From an uncultured Prevotella sp. (GTDB lineage Bacteria; Bacteroidota; Bacteroidia; Bacteroidales; Bacteroidaceae), in assembly GCF_946404925.1 (NCBI RefSeq), contig NZ_CAMJFM010000008.1, positions 30,960 through 94,959 of the forward strand: 64,000 nt of DNA, read 5' to 3'. How positions within the stretch are numbered: the first letter of the stretch is position 1; each line of letters opens with the position of its first letter. The notes beneath the pieces were generated by a model, which searched no databases, had not been told where the DNA came from, and saw nothing but the letters and a program-made list of their open reading frames with translations. A program made the translations under genes and the position numbers. Below, in pieces: positions 36,524-45,496 of this stretch.

Positions 36524-38569
36524 ATGATGAAGAGAATCAGCACATTGGCATTGACTTGTGTGGTAGCTATGTCAGTCGTAGCACAAAGCAAGTTCTTCGA
36601 CAAGCGAAGCGACTTCGTCGAGCGTGACTCCGTATACCATATACGTGAGATTGTTGTTGTGTCGCGTCCTGCCATGCGAGAAGTCGTGCCAAGTCAGAAG
36701 CTGAATGGAGCGCTGCTTGAGCAGTTGAATACCCACTCTGTAGCTGATGCATTACGTTACTTCTCTGGTATCCAATTGAAGGATTATGGCGGAGTAGGAG
36801 GCATCAAAACCGTCAATATCCGTTCTATGGGAACACATCATCTGGGTATCAGTTATGATGGCGTGCAGTTAGGCAACGCCCAGAACGGACAGATAGACTT
36901 AGGACAGTTCTCGCTCGATAATGTAGAGGAGATAACGCTTTATAATGGTCAGAAGAGTGCCATCTTCCAACCAGCCAGCGATTTTGGTAATGCTGGAGCC
37001 ATCTATATCAGAACAAAAGCACCAGACTTTAAGGACGGCGAGAAGACTCATTTGCGTTTTAAGACTCAATACGGTTCAAGCGATATGTTTCGACTCTCAA
37101 CATTATGGGAACAGAAATTATCCGATGTTGTAAGTTCATCAGTTAGTACAGGATTCCTGACAGCCAGCGGTAAATATAAGTTCCATTACGAGCGTCGTTA
37201 CCCCAATGGTCAGACGGCTTGGGATACAACAGCAGTCCGACAGAATGGTGATATTCACGCTGAGCGTATTGAGGCCAATCTGCACGGACGATTAGATCAA
37301 GGCGGTTGGCAACTCAAAGCTTATCTGTATAATTCTGCACGAGGTATTCCTGGAGCCATAGTTAATAATGTATGGCGAAGAGGCGAGCGCCAGCAAGACT
37401 TGAATACCTTTGTACAGGCTGACTACAATAAGAATATTGGCGAAGGCTTTAGTACCCGTTGGTTGGCCAAATATGCCTATTACAACACCCACTACGTAAA
37501 CAAGGATACCACCCAGTTGCCTGTAGACAATCGTTATAAGCAGCAAGAGTTTTATCTCTCTACGGCTAATGTTCTGGAGCTGTTACCCAATTGGAGCGCA
37601 TCGCTTAGTTACGACTTTAAGTGGAATAAATTGCATGCTGATATCTATAATTTTGCCTATCCAACTAGAATCTCAAATCTCGTTAGTCTGGCAACAGCCA
37701 TCGACTATAAGCACTTAAAAGCGCAAGGTTCCATCTTGGCTACCTTTATTAATGATAAGACGCATCGCAGGGGAGAGTTTGCTGGAATGAATAGCAGCAA
37801 TTCTATTTCGAAGTTAACTCCTGCCCTTTTTGTGAACATTTATCCTTTCAGAGGCACTTTCTTCTCTATGCGAGCATATGTCAAGAAGAGTTTCCGCATG
37901 CCAACCTTTAACGATCTGTATTATACGGATATGGGAAATGCTAATCTTGTGCCTGAAAGTGCTCTGCAGTACGATGCGGGGTTTGCACTCAACAAGCATT
38001 TTGAACATGGCATCATTCGTCATGCCGAGATGCACTTCGATGCCTATTATAATACGGTACACGATAAGATTGTGGCCTATCCAAAGGGTCAGCAGTTCCG
38101 CTGGACCATGCTAAACTTAGGCGAAGTGCACATCAAGGGTATTGATGTTGAGGCTGAGGCTGATTTCAAGATTGGTACAGATCTTTTAGCAACAGCTCGC
38201 GCTCAATACACTTATCAGGATGCACGCGATGTAACTGATCCGTCCACATCATATTATAACGACCAGATACCTTATATTCCCTGGCACTCAGGTTCGGCCA
38301 TCGTAGGCTTGAACTACAAGAACTGGAATCTGAACTACTCGTTTATCTATGCTGGCGAACGATATGACGAGCAAGAGAACATCATATATAATCACATGGA
38401 GCCTTGGTATACCAGCGACCTGAGTATTATCTATCGTTTCCATTGGAACAAGGCACTATTTAAGGCTCAGTTGGACGTAAACAACTTGTTTGGTCAGGAT
38501 TATGAGGTGATTGTAAACTACCCTATGCCAGGTCGTAATTATGCACTCACATTAAGCGTTGAGATGTAA
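36524..38569 (+). CDS. btuB: TonB-dependent vitamin B12 receptor (BtuB-like)
   Basis: 681 residues. Signal peptide MMKRISTLALTCVVAMSVVAQ, plug domain (VADALRYFSGIQLKDYGGVGG, VNIRSMGTHHLGISYDGVQ, NGQKSAIFQPASDFGNAGAIYI), then the barrel ending in GRNYALTLSVEM (aromatic-rich last strand ending in Met). The ~30 residues before the plug may contain the TonB box (IREIVVVS). Identified as B12-specific by the riboswitch and the BtuG-like gene after it. Outer membrane. Confidence 0.9.
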   Translation: MMKRISTLALTCVVAMSVVAQSKFFDKRSDFVERDSVYHIREIVVVSRPAMREVVPSQKLNGALLEQLNTHSVADALRYFSGIQLKDYGGVGGIKTVNIRSMGTHHLGISYDGVQLGNAQNGQIDLGQFSLDNVEEITLYNGQKSAIFQPASDFGNAGAIYIRTKAPDFKDGEKTHLRFKTQYGSSDMFRLSTLWEQKLSDVVSSSVSTGFLTASGKYKFHYERRYPNGQTAWDTTAVRQNGDIHAERIEANLHGRLDQGGWQLKAYLYNSARGIPGAIVNNVWRRGERQQDLNTFVQADYNKNIGEGFSTRWLAKYAYYNTHYVNKDTTQLPVDNRYKQQEFYLSTANVLELLPNWSASLSYDFKWNKLHADIYNFAYPTRISNLVSLATAIDYKHLKAQGSILATFINDKTHRRGEFAGMNSSNSISKLTPALFVNIYPFRGTFFSMRAYVKKSFRMPTFNDLYYTDMGNANLVPESALQYDAGFALNKHFEHGIIRHAEMHFDAYYNTVHDKIVAYPKGQQFRWTMLNLGEVHIKGIDVEAEADFKIGTDLLATARAQYTYQDARDVTDPSTSYYNDQIPYIPWHSGSAIVGLNYKNWNLNYSFIYAGERYDEQENIIYNHMEPWYTSDLSIIYRFHWNKALFKAQLDVNNLFGQDYEVIVNYPMPGRNYALTLSVEM

Positions 38570-38570
38570 T

Positions 38571-38675
38571 AAAGGTAAAAAAGTAAGAGAGAAAATGAAA
38601 CGAAAAGTTATCATAGAGGCGATAAGCAAGGTAAGAAGCATTTTACCTTTTTACTATTTTACCCTTTTACTTTTA
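38571..38675 (+). repeat. 8-bp periodic inverted pair across the BtuG-like lipoprotein start
   Basis: The left arm 38571-38594 is AAAGGTAA, AAAAGTAA, GAGAGAAA just before the ATG. The right arm 38641-38675 is TTTTACCT, TTTTACTA, TTTTACCC, TTTTACTT and encodes the hydrophobic core LPFYYFTLLLL. The first two left units are complementary to the right-arm units. Confidence 0.7.
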
Positions 38676-39797
38676 TGTGCTTGTCGCCAGGATGTGATGA
38701 TAGTACCGATGGAGAATATCGATACAGGTGGCAAGACCACTAAGAGCGAGATTATCGGCATGTATCTGCTTAACGAGGGAAACATGGGTTCTAATAAGTC
38801 CTCGCTCGACTATCTCGACCTTTCGGACAGCGACTCTACTACACATTATTATCGTAATATTTATTCTGAGCGCAACCCAAGCACAGTCATGTCGTTGGGC
38901 GATGTTGGTAATGATTGCCAGATTTATGGTTCTCGCCTTTGGTTGGTCATCAATTGCTCTAATAAGGTTGAGGTGGCTCGTGCTGATAGTGCTATCAGGA
39001 TTGGCAAGGTAGATATCCCAAATTGCCGCTATGTGTCGTTTAAGGATCAGTATGCTTATGTTTCATCGTATGTAGGCTCTGTTTATAGTGGTAGCAGTAG
39101 TCCTTTGGGTAGCGTATATAAGGTTGATACCCTAACCCTGCAAAAGGTTGACTCTTGTACTGTTGGCTATCAGCCAGAAGAGATGGCCATTATTGATAAT
39201 AAGCTCTATGTGGCTAATAGTGGAGGCTATCAGGGAATGACTGGACAAGGTTACGAGAGTACGGTGAGTGTTGTTGATTTAGCCACAATGAAGGAGATCG
39301 ACAAGATTGTGGTTGCCCCCAATCTGCATCATGTTAAAGCCGATAAATACAATCAGCTATGGGTAACAGCGCGTGGCAACTATATGGACGAGGAATCGAC
39401 TATCTGGTGGTTAGTGCCTGATGCCAATGGCAATATGAAGGTTGGCGGGCATCTTGATCAACCTGTTAGCGATCTCTGTATCGTTGGTGATTCGCTCTAT
39501 TTCTATGGCAGCCAGTGGAGTGAGGTTACAATGACCAATACCGTTACTTATGGCATTATCAATGTGCGTACTCATCAGATTGTTAGCCATAGTCTGTCTG
39601 ATGCGCCAGAAATCAGTAAGATCCGTATGCCTTATGGCATCATCGTGAACCCCATCCATCGCGATTTCTATCTGATGGATGCTAAGAACTATGTATCAAG
39701 TGGCGAGTTGTTGCATTTCCTGCCCGATGGCACTTTCGACTGGAAAGTAAAGACGGGAGATATTCCTGCCCATGCAGCATGGCGCTTCGCTGAATGA
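38595..39797 (+). CDS. BtuG-like surface B12-binding beta-propeller lipoprotein (DUF5074/YncE type)
   Basis: 400 residues from the ATG at 38595; an earlier in-frame codon lies inside btuB. Lipoprotein signal with Cys in LLLLCACRQD, then a YncE-like propeller: EIIGMYLLNEGNMGSNKSSL, LWLVINCSNKVEV, QPEEMAIIDNKLYVANSGG and QLWVTARGNYMDE. BtuG of Bacteroides caps BtuB and binds B12 with extreme affinity; position directly after btuB and fold support the same role. Confidence 0.78.
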   Translation: MKRKVIIEAISKVRSILPFYYFTLLLLCACRQDVMIVPMENIDTGGKTTKSEIIGMYLLNEGNMGSNKSSLDYLDLSDSDSTTHYYRNIYSERNPSTVMSLGDVGNDCQIYGSRLWLVINCSNKVEVARADSAIRIGKVDIPNCRYVSFKDQYAYVSSYVGSVYSGSSSPLGSVYKVDTLTLQKVDSCTVGYQPEEMAIIDNKLYVANSGGYQGMTGQGYESTVSVVDLATMKEIDKIVVAPNLHHVKADKYNQLWVTARGNYMDEESTIWWLVPDANGNMKVGGHLDQPVSDLCIVGDSLYFYGSQWSEVTMTNTVTYGIINVRTHQIVSHSLSDAPEISKIRMPYGIIVNPIHRDFYLMDAKNYVSSGELLHFLPDGTFDWKVKTGDIPAHAAWRFAE

Positions 39798-39925
39798 TAA
39801 ATGAAAAATGATAAATGATAAATTTGCAATGAGAATAAAGAAAAAGATTACAAATAGCATTTTGAAGATGAGGATGATAGCTTTATCATTTATCATTTAT
39901 CATTCATCCTTTAGCCCCGTAGTGG
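39791..39925 (+). repeat. 7-bp periodic inverted pair plus shared signal-peptide module
   Basis: Left arm 39791-39825: TGAATGA, TAAATGA, AAAATGA, TAAATGA, TAAATTT (contains the previous stop and a TAAATTTG promoter-like box at 39819-39826). Right arm 39882-39909: three TTTATCA units and TTCATCC, followed by TTTAGCCCCGTAGTGGCGCA. The right arm, its GATAGC left flank and the GC-rich right flank match the copy at 1285-1340. Confidence 0.75.
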
Positions 39926-40977
39926 CGCAGCGCATGGACGATATATCCGAGCATTCTAAATACATTCAGGCAGTAGACGAATACCGCCCTGCTCCAGGGC
40001 AATATATCAACGATATGCCAGAATATGAAGCTGGTGATACTGAGGCCACAATGATACAGAAATGTACAGAACAATTGGCAAATAACAATCGCGGATTTGT
40101 TGGATTGGGAGCTTTTGGTGGTTATGTTACCTTCCACTTCGACCATTCTATAGCAAATGTGCCAGGTCAGCGCGATTTTGCCATTTGGGGTAACTCATAT
40201 CAAGAAGAGTTGGGACTATTTCCTGGAGCGGGTATGGGCGAGGCTGGTGTGGTTATGGTATCTAAAGATGTGAATGGCAACGGACTACCTGATGATCCTT
40301 GGTACGAGATAAGTGGCAGTTGCGATGTAGACAGCGTGGGTATGGTTGATTATGGCTATGAAATAACCTATCATCGCAACCCAATGGGAAAGATTCCTTG
40401 GGAGGATAATCGTGGCAATAAGGATTCGCTCGATAGGTGGAATATGTATCATCCACAGGAATATTATCCAGAATGGTTACCAGACGGACTTACATTCAAA
40501 GGCACACGTCTGCCTCGTAATGGATGGGATATGACGGAGTCTGTACCCCGTTCATATAGTCTGTATTTCTGGGTGCTGTATTTCTTTGCCTGGGGCTATG
40601 CTGATAATCAACCAAATACGTTGGCTGATCGTGTTACGCCTAATATCGAGGGATGCGGTATTGATATTGGTTGGGCCGTTGACGAGCAACGCCAACCAGT
40701 TAATATCGACTTTGTAGACTTTGTGCGTGTTTATACGGGTCTTAATCAGAAGTGTGGTTGGCTATTAGAAACCTCAACTGAAATAATCGGTGCAGAGGAT
40801 TTGCACCTTGATGCCTCAATCGATGCGATTAAGAGCGCATCATCTGGCATCAATCCTATTTGCGCCAATTCTGTCTCTACAGCCCCTTTATACGATTTGC
40901 AAGGGCGTAAGGTGGCAAAAGGCAAGATAAAGAAGGGAGTATATTTACAAAACGGAAAGAAACTTTTTTTAAAATAA
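39808..40977 (+). CDS. Surface protein of the B12-uptake locus with sorting-like tail
   Basis: 389 residues (382 if the ATG at 39829 is used). Signal peptide ends SSFSPVVAQ. The body has GLGAFGGYVTFHFDHSIANV, FAIWGNSYQEELGLF, GEAGVVMVSKDVNGNGLPDDPWYEISG and a C-terminal VDFVRVYTGL: a beta-sandwich-like layout seen in cell-surface proteins of B12 loci in Bacteroidales. The tail LYDLQGRKVAKGKIKKGVYL resembles the short sorting tails of this genus. Exact role unknown; probably surface corrinoid capture with BtuB and the BtuG-like protein. Confidence 0.65.
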   Translation: MINDKFAMRIKKKITNSILKMRMIALSFIIYHSSFSPVVAQRMDDISEHSKYIQAVDEYRPAPGQYINDMPEYEAGDTEATMIQKCTEQLANNNRGFVGLGAFGGYVTFHFDHSIANVPGQRDFAIWGNSYQEELGLFPGAGMGEAGVVMVSKDVNGNGLPDDPWYEISGSCDVDSVGMVDYGYEITYHRNPMGKIPWEDNRGNKDSLDRWNMYHPQEYYPEWLPDGLTFKGTRLPRNGWDMTESVPRSYSLYFWVLYFFAWGYADNQPNTLADRVTPNIEGCGIDIGWAVDEQRQPVNIDFVDFVRVYTGLNQKCGWLLETSTEIIGAEDLHLDASIDAIKSASSGINPICANSVSTAPLYDLQGRKVAKGKIKKGVYLQNGKKLFLK

Positions 40978-41007
40978 CACTTATTATTTACTTAAAACAA
41001 CAAAGTT

Positions 41008-41766
41008 ATGAAAACAAACAAATTGTTCGGACTAGCAGTCCTCGTGTGTGGTTTTGCAGTGTCGTTTACTTCTTGTACTAACGGCGACAATCCTGTAGGT
41101 GGAACCCAGATTAAGACTATCTCTTTCGAGAAGCAGACACTTAATGCCGATGGTTTCTGGATTGGTGAGGAGAACGAGAAAGGTATTGACGATGGTTGGG
41201 GCGGCATGATGTATCCATGTACTTATACAGAGGATAATCTGACCGTAAATACAAACTATGCTGTTTATTACTGGGCTGGTTTTGCCATCTCTAATCGTAC
41301 TGAAACATCTTTTGCTGCAGCTACTTTGACTCCTGATCAGTACAACAATGTAGCAGGTAAGGCTCATTCTGGTAAGAACTTCTTGGTTGCTCAGTATGCT
41401 TATAATGGCGAGAAGATTGTTGTTAATGGTGGTAAGCCAGCTTGGGTAAATGGTCTTTGGTTCACCAATAGCGCTTATGCTGTTAACTCAATCCTTAAAG
41501 GTGACAACTATTCTGGACCAAAGTTCGATAATACCGATTGGTTCATGTGTACCATTGTTGGTAAGAAGCAGGATGGTTCAACTGTAAAAGTTAACATCGA
41601 TTTGGCCAAGGATGGTGAGTATGTTAAGGATTGGCAGTATAAAGATCTGAGTGCACTGGGTAAGGTAACCGAACTTAGCTTCGAGTTCTCAGGTTCTCGT
41701 ACAAGCTATGGTTATCTCAATACTCCTGCTTACATTTGTATCGACGATATCGAGATTGAGTATTAA
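41008..41766 (+). CDS. DUF4465 domain-containing lipoprotein
   Basis: 252 residues. Lipoprotein signal MKTNKLFGLAVLVCGFAVSFTSC, then the DUF4465 pattern: SFEKQTLNADGFWIGEEN, YYWAGFAISNRTETSF, NFLVAQYAYNGE, GLWFTNSAYAVNSIL and a closing LNTPAYICIDDIEIEY. DUF4465 proteins recur in B12 loci and are candidate surface corrinoid binders. The stop overlaps the next start (TAATG), so it is coupled with the binding-protein gene. Confidence 0.82.
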   Translation: MKTNKLFGLAVLVCGFAVSFTSCTNGDNPVGGTQIKTISFEKQTLNADGFWIGEENEKGIDDGWGGMMYPCTYTEDNLTVNTNYAVYYWAGFAISNRTETSFAAATLTPDQYNNVAGKAHSGKNFLVAQYAYNGEKIVVNGGKPAWVNGLWFTNSAYAVNSILKGDNYSGPKFDNTDWFMCTIVGKKQDGSTVKVNIDLAKDGEYVKDWQYKDLSALGKVTELSFEFSGSRTSYGYLNTPAYICIDDIEIEY

Positions 41767-42890
41767 TGAAATACATTCATCTGATAATCCTGGCAGTATT
41801 GCTCGCAGCTTGCGGAGGAGGTAAGAAAACCGCCTCGATGCAGGCTGGGGGCGATACTGTCGCCTTTAAGTATGCCACTCAGATCAGCGTTGTTAAGTAC
41901 GATGGCTTCGCGGTGGCAACTATCAAGAATCCTTGGAAGGAGGGAATGACTCTGCATCGCTATGTGTTGGTTCCTGCTGACAAGGATGTTCCACAACATC
42001 TGCCAAGCGGCACCGTAATCCGTACACCATTAAAACAGGCAGTGATGTTTACCACAGTTCATTGTGCCATGTTGATGGAATTTGGCAAGCAGAACAGCAT
42101 CTCGGGCGTGGCCGATCTTAAGTATATCAAGATTCCTTGGATTCAGGAGCAGGTGGCCAAAGGTCGTATTACTGATGTGGGCGATGGTATGAGTCCTGTT
42201 ATCGAAAAGATTATCGACGAGCATCCTGATGCCCTCTTCCTTTCACCCTTCGAAAATAGTGGTGGATATGGTAAACTCGACGACATCAACATACCTATCA
42301 TAGAGTGTGCTGATTATATGGAGACATCGCCATTGGCGCGTGCTGAATGGTTGCGATTCTATGGTATGCTGTTTGGATGCGAGCAGCGGGCTGATAGTCT
42401 GTTCCAATCTGTCGACAAGAGCTATCATCATCTCAAGGCTTTGGCAGCTAAGGCCAAAACCAGCCCTTCGGTATTATTAGATAAGGTTACTGGCAGCGTT
42501 TGGTACGTTCCTGCTGGCAAGAGCACTATTGGCCAGATGATAAAGGATGCCAACGCTCAATATCCTTGGGCTGACGATGAACATAGTGGGTCGATATCGT
42601 TACCTTTCGAAACGGTTTTGGAGCGTGCTGGCGAGTCGGATGTCTGGCTTTTCAGATATAGCAGCGATCACGATATCACCTTTGGCGAACTTGCCAACGA
42701 GCATCATGGTTATGATCAGTTTAAAGCATATAATAATAAAGAGGTATATGGCTGCGATGTAGAGCGATCTCCATTCTACGAGGAGTCACCTTTCCATCCA
42801 GAAAGGCTGTTAAACGACTTTATACAGATTTTCCATCCAGAGATAGAGGGGCTTGCACCTTTGCGCTTTTACACCAAGGTTAATCACTAG
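41766..42890 (+). CDS. BtuF-like ABC transporter substrate-binding lipoprotein
   Basis: 374 residues. Lipoprotein signal MKYIHLIILAVLLAACGGGK. Periplasmic-binding fold of the BtuF/FecB type: VVKYDGFAVATIKNPW, LMEFGKQNSISGVADLKYI, HPDALFLSPFENSGGYGKL and PIIECADYMETSPLARAEWLRFYGMLF. Delivers corrinoid from the periplasm to an inner-membrane permease. No BtuC permease gene is in the window, although BtuD lies 1 kb downstream on the other strand. Its last 11 bp overlap the convergent cobD-like gene. Confidence 0.82.
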   Translation: MKYIHLIILAVLLAACGGGKKTASMQAGGDTVAFKYATQISVVKYDGFAVATIKNPWKEGMTLHRYVLVPADKDVPQHLPSGTVIRTPLKQAVMFTTVHCAMLMEFGKQNSISGVADLKYIKIPWIQEQVAKGRITDVGDGMSPVIEKIIDEHPDALFLSPFENSGGYGKLDDINIPIIECADYMETSPLARAEWLRFYGMLFGCEQRADSLFQSVDKSYHHLKALAAKAKTSPSVLLDKVTGSVWYVPAGKSTIGQMIKDANAQYPWADDEHSGSISLPFETVLERAGESDVWLFRYSSDHDITFGELANEHHGYDQFKAYNNKEVYGCDVERSPFYEESPFHPERLLNDFIQIFHPEIEGLAPLRFYTKVNH

Positions 42891-43914
42891 TTTCTATCAG
42901 GTGGCTCACATACTCTGTTAGCGCTTCAACTAACTGGTCATCTTCTTCAGGCTTTTGTGCTGTCACGCGGAAGTAGTTTTCATCAAGTCCGCGAATGTTC
43001 GATGCGTCGCGAATCAGTATGCCGTAGTTATCCATAAGCCATCGTTTCAGTTCCATCGATGTGCTGTTTTTAATGCTCACCAGCATAAAGTTGGTGTCGG
43101 TCTTCATCACCTTCAGGCCTTCAATGGCTTCCAGATTCTGCCGCAATCTCTGGGCTTCAGTCAGATATCCTTTCAGGTCAGGAATCATCTGCTTGTCTTG
43201 GCTTATCAGATATTTACCTGCCTCGATGGCAAAGGCGTTGATAGTCCAAGGTTGGCGTATATGTTTCAGTCTGCCTATAATAATAGGTGAGGCCACGATG
43301 TAGCCTAAACGCAAACCAGGAATGCAGTATTTCTTCGATAGCGAGTGTATCAGCATCAGGTTGAATACATCCGTCATCTCCTTGGGTTCAAGCATGGGGG
43401 CCAAGGTGTAATCAGCATACGATTGATCGATGACGTACAGATAGCGCGGATGCTTCCTCACAATGTGGTTCAGCATGCCTTTCACCAGAACGTTTCCTGT
43501 GGGGTTGTTAGGGTTACAAATCCAGTAGATACGGTCTTGTGGCAGCACATCCATCTCGTCTTTTACTTCATACGATATCACATGATTAAACATGCGGCAT
43601 GCATCCTCGTATTCGCTGAATGTGGGTTGTGGGATAATCGATGACCAACCCTTGTATAATTGAGCTATCAGATATATGGCCTCGTTGGCACCACTTGTCA
43701 CCATCACCATATTCTCCTTCACGCCAAGCTTCTCGGCTATCATGATTTCCAGCGTGTGGGCATCGGGCTCAGGATAATGGCCCACAACATCGAAATGCTG
43801 CATCAGATAATCCTTCAGTTCGGTGTAGTCGGCCTGACTATACACGTTCGAACTGAAATTTATCTTTACCTTATCTCCGTAGCGGTAAATTTCATCACCA
43901 TGCCCGTAAATCAT
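42880..43914 (-). CDS. cobD: Threonine-phosphate decarboxylase-like PLP enzyme (CobD/HisC family)
   Basis: 344 residues. Begins GHGDEIYRYGDKVKINFSSN like CobD, with YPEPDAHTLEIMIAEKLGV, VTSGANEAIYLIAQLY, ICNPNNPTGN and PLP lysine in HSLSKKYCIPGLRLGY. CobD makes the aminopropanol phosphate that links the corrin ring to the lower ligand. Its place in a B12-uptake locus favours that over histidinol-phosphate aminotransferase. Probably co-transcribed with btuD (12-bp gap). Confidence 0.8.
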   Translation of the reverse strand: MIYGHGDEIYRYGDKVKINFSSNVYSQADYTELKDYLMQHFDVVGHYPEPDAHTLEIMIAEKLGVKENMVMVTSGANEAIYLIAQLYKGWSSIIPQPTFSEYEDACRMFNHVISYEVKDEMDVLPQDRIYWICNPNNPTGNVLVKGMLNHIVRKHPRYLYVIDQSYADYTLAPMLEPKEMTDVFNLMLIHSLSKKYCIPGLRLGYIVASPIIIGRLKHIRQPWTINAFAIEAGKYLISQDKQMIPDLKGYLTEAQRLRQNLEAIEGLKVMKTDTNFMLVSIKNSTSMELKRWLMDNYGILIRDASNIRGLDENYFRVTAQKPEEDDQLVEALTEYVSHLIETSD

Positions 43915-43926
43915 AAGCTCAATAGA

Positions 43927-44724
43927 TTATATTCTCTTTGTAACTTTTATCGTCATCGACTCTGCGTCGAACTTTATTCCGTCTCTTTCTATAAATCTGC
44001 CCAGAGCGCCTTGCTCGGCCAGTGTTTTTGGCGATCCTATGGCCATCGCCTCTCCATTTGTCATCAGCCAGATGGTGTCGGCCATTTGCAGAGCCAGCTC
44101 CACATCGTGGGTAGATAGGAAGATTACCTTTCCAGCCTCGCGGCTTATTCTGCTTAGCAGTTGTAGCACCTCAACCTTACTGGGGTAGTCCAGAAATGCA
44201 GTTGGTTCATCCAGATAGATCACTGGTGTTTGTTGCGCCAATGCCTTGGCTATCATCACCTTCTGTCGTTCGCCATCGCTCAGTGTGTGAACCATACGCT
44301 TGCTCAGGGCCTCAATGCCCACCATCGCAATGGCCTCGTCTACCACCTGTAGATCATCTTTAGAATAAGTGCCCCAGAACCCTGTGTAGGGCGATCGGCC
44401 CAGACTAACCAGTTCGCGAACGGTCATATTTCTCACATCGGGTTTCTCTGTCAGCACCACTCCTATCAGTCGGCTCAGCTGTTTGTCGCTGTATTCTGAG
44501 AGTTCATTTCCCTCCAGCAGTATCTCGCCGCCTGTTTTGGGCTGAAACGAAGAGAGGGTTCTTAGTAGCGTCGATTTTCCTACACCATTGGCTCCCAGCA
44601 GACAGGTTAGTTCGCCACTCTTGATGGTGCCGTTTATGCCTGTTGCTACCGTTCTTACGCCGTGTTTTGTCTGGTAGCCAATGCTGAGATTGCGTAATTC
44701 TATCGTCTCGCCCATCATCTTCAT
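43927..44724 (-). CDS. BtuD-like ABC transporter ATPase
   Basis: 265 residues. Walker A LLGANGVGKSTLLRTL, signature HTLSDGERQKVMIAKALAQQ, Walker B VIYLDEPTAFLDYP, switch His in LSTHDVEL. FecE/BtuD subfamily for siderophores and cobalamin. Substrate inferred from the neighbouring BtuF- and CobD-like genes. Confidence 0.88.
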   Translation of the reverse strand: MKMMGETIELRNLSIGYQTKHGVRTVATGINGTIKSGELTCLLGANGVGKSTLLRTLSSFQPKTGGEILLEGNELSEYSDKQLSRLIGVVLTEKPDVRNMTVRELVSLGRSPYTGFWGTYSKDDLQVVDEAIAMVGIEALSKRMVHTLSDGERQKVMIAKALAQQTPVIYLDEPTAFLDYPSKVEVLQLLSRISREAGKVIFLSTHDVELALQMADTIWLMTNGEAMAIGSPKTLAEQGALGRFIERDGIKFDAESMTIKVTKRI

Positions 44725-44795
44725 GGTGCAAAGATAATAAAAAGTTTTAAATCGAAACGAAAAATACGAAAAAACTTTCTTTTTGTCTGTTTTTA

Positions 44796-45374
44796 TTATG
44801 CCATCAGGTGTGTAATCAGTATTTTTATACCAATTACTATCAGAATTATTCCACCCAGCAGCTCGGGTTTCAGTTTGCGGGCTATCGACTTACCGAACCT
44901 TACGCCAAGCTTATAGCCAAACAGACTGAATAAGAACGATACCAAGCCTATAACCAATAGTGGATAGGCTATCTGCTCAAACGCTCTGTAGCCCGTGCAG
45001 GCAAAGGATATTCCGATGGCAAGGGCATCGATGCTGGTGGCAACGGCCAGTAGCAGTTGGGTGTGCAGATTCTTAGGATTGAATTGCTTTTCTTCTTCCT
45101 CTGGTCCGAACGATTCGCGAATCATCTTTCCTCCGATAAAGGCCAATAGTCCGAAGGCTATCCAATGGTCGATAAACTCCAGTTGCTGGCTAAAGTGGTT
45201 GGTGGCCATCCATCCTATCAGCGGCATCATGGCCTGGAAGAGGCCGAACAGAAAGGCTATACGCAGTATCATACCCCACAACCAGCGGCGCACTATCACT
45301 CCGCTTACGATTGACACCGTGAAGCAATCCATAGCCAATGCAACGGCTAACATCCAGATATCCAGCGAGTTCAT
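44796..45374 (-). CDS. mntP: Manganese efflux pump MntP
   Basis: 192 residues, six helices in two repeats with the conserved acidic residues MLAVALAMDCFTVSI and AVATSIDALAIGISF. Exports Mn2+ across the inner membrane. No yybP-ykoY riboswitch was seen in the 122 bp upstream. Confidence 0.88.
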   Translation of the reverse strand: MNSLDIWMLAVALAMDCFTVSIVSGVIVRRWLWGMILRIAFLFGLFQAMMPLIGWMATNHFSQQLEFIDHWIAFGLLAFIGGKMIRESFGPEEEEKQFNPKNLHTQLLLAVATSIDALAIGISFACTGYRAFEQIAYPLLVIGLVSFLFSLFGYKLGVRFGKSIARKLKPELLGGIILIVIGIKILITHLMA

Positions 45375-45428
45375 GATGTACTAATTTTGCTCTTTCTTAC
45401 ACTTTGGCCTGCAAAATAACAACTTTTT

Positions 45429-45459
45429 TTTGAGATAACCAAATTTTTATCTATCTTTG
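45429..45459 (+). promoter_or_regulatory. Promoter of the GH36 gene
   Basis: TTTG (45429-45432), 19-nt spacer, TATCTTTG (45452-45459). Confidence 0.7.
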
Positions 45460-45496
45460 CGCACAGAATCAAATAATAACTAAATCGTTTCCTAAT

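Noticed and set aside
42880..43914. Histidinol-phosphate aminotransferase (HisC)
   Set aside because: Same superfamily, but the GHGDEIYRYG start and the position next to B12 transport genes fit CobD better; no his genes are near.
45375..45496. Manganese (yybP-ykoY) riboswitch upstream of mntP
   Set aside because: The 122-bp gap lacks the conserved loop sequences and is mostly taken by the divergent GH36 promoter.
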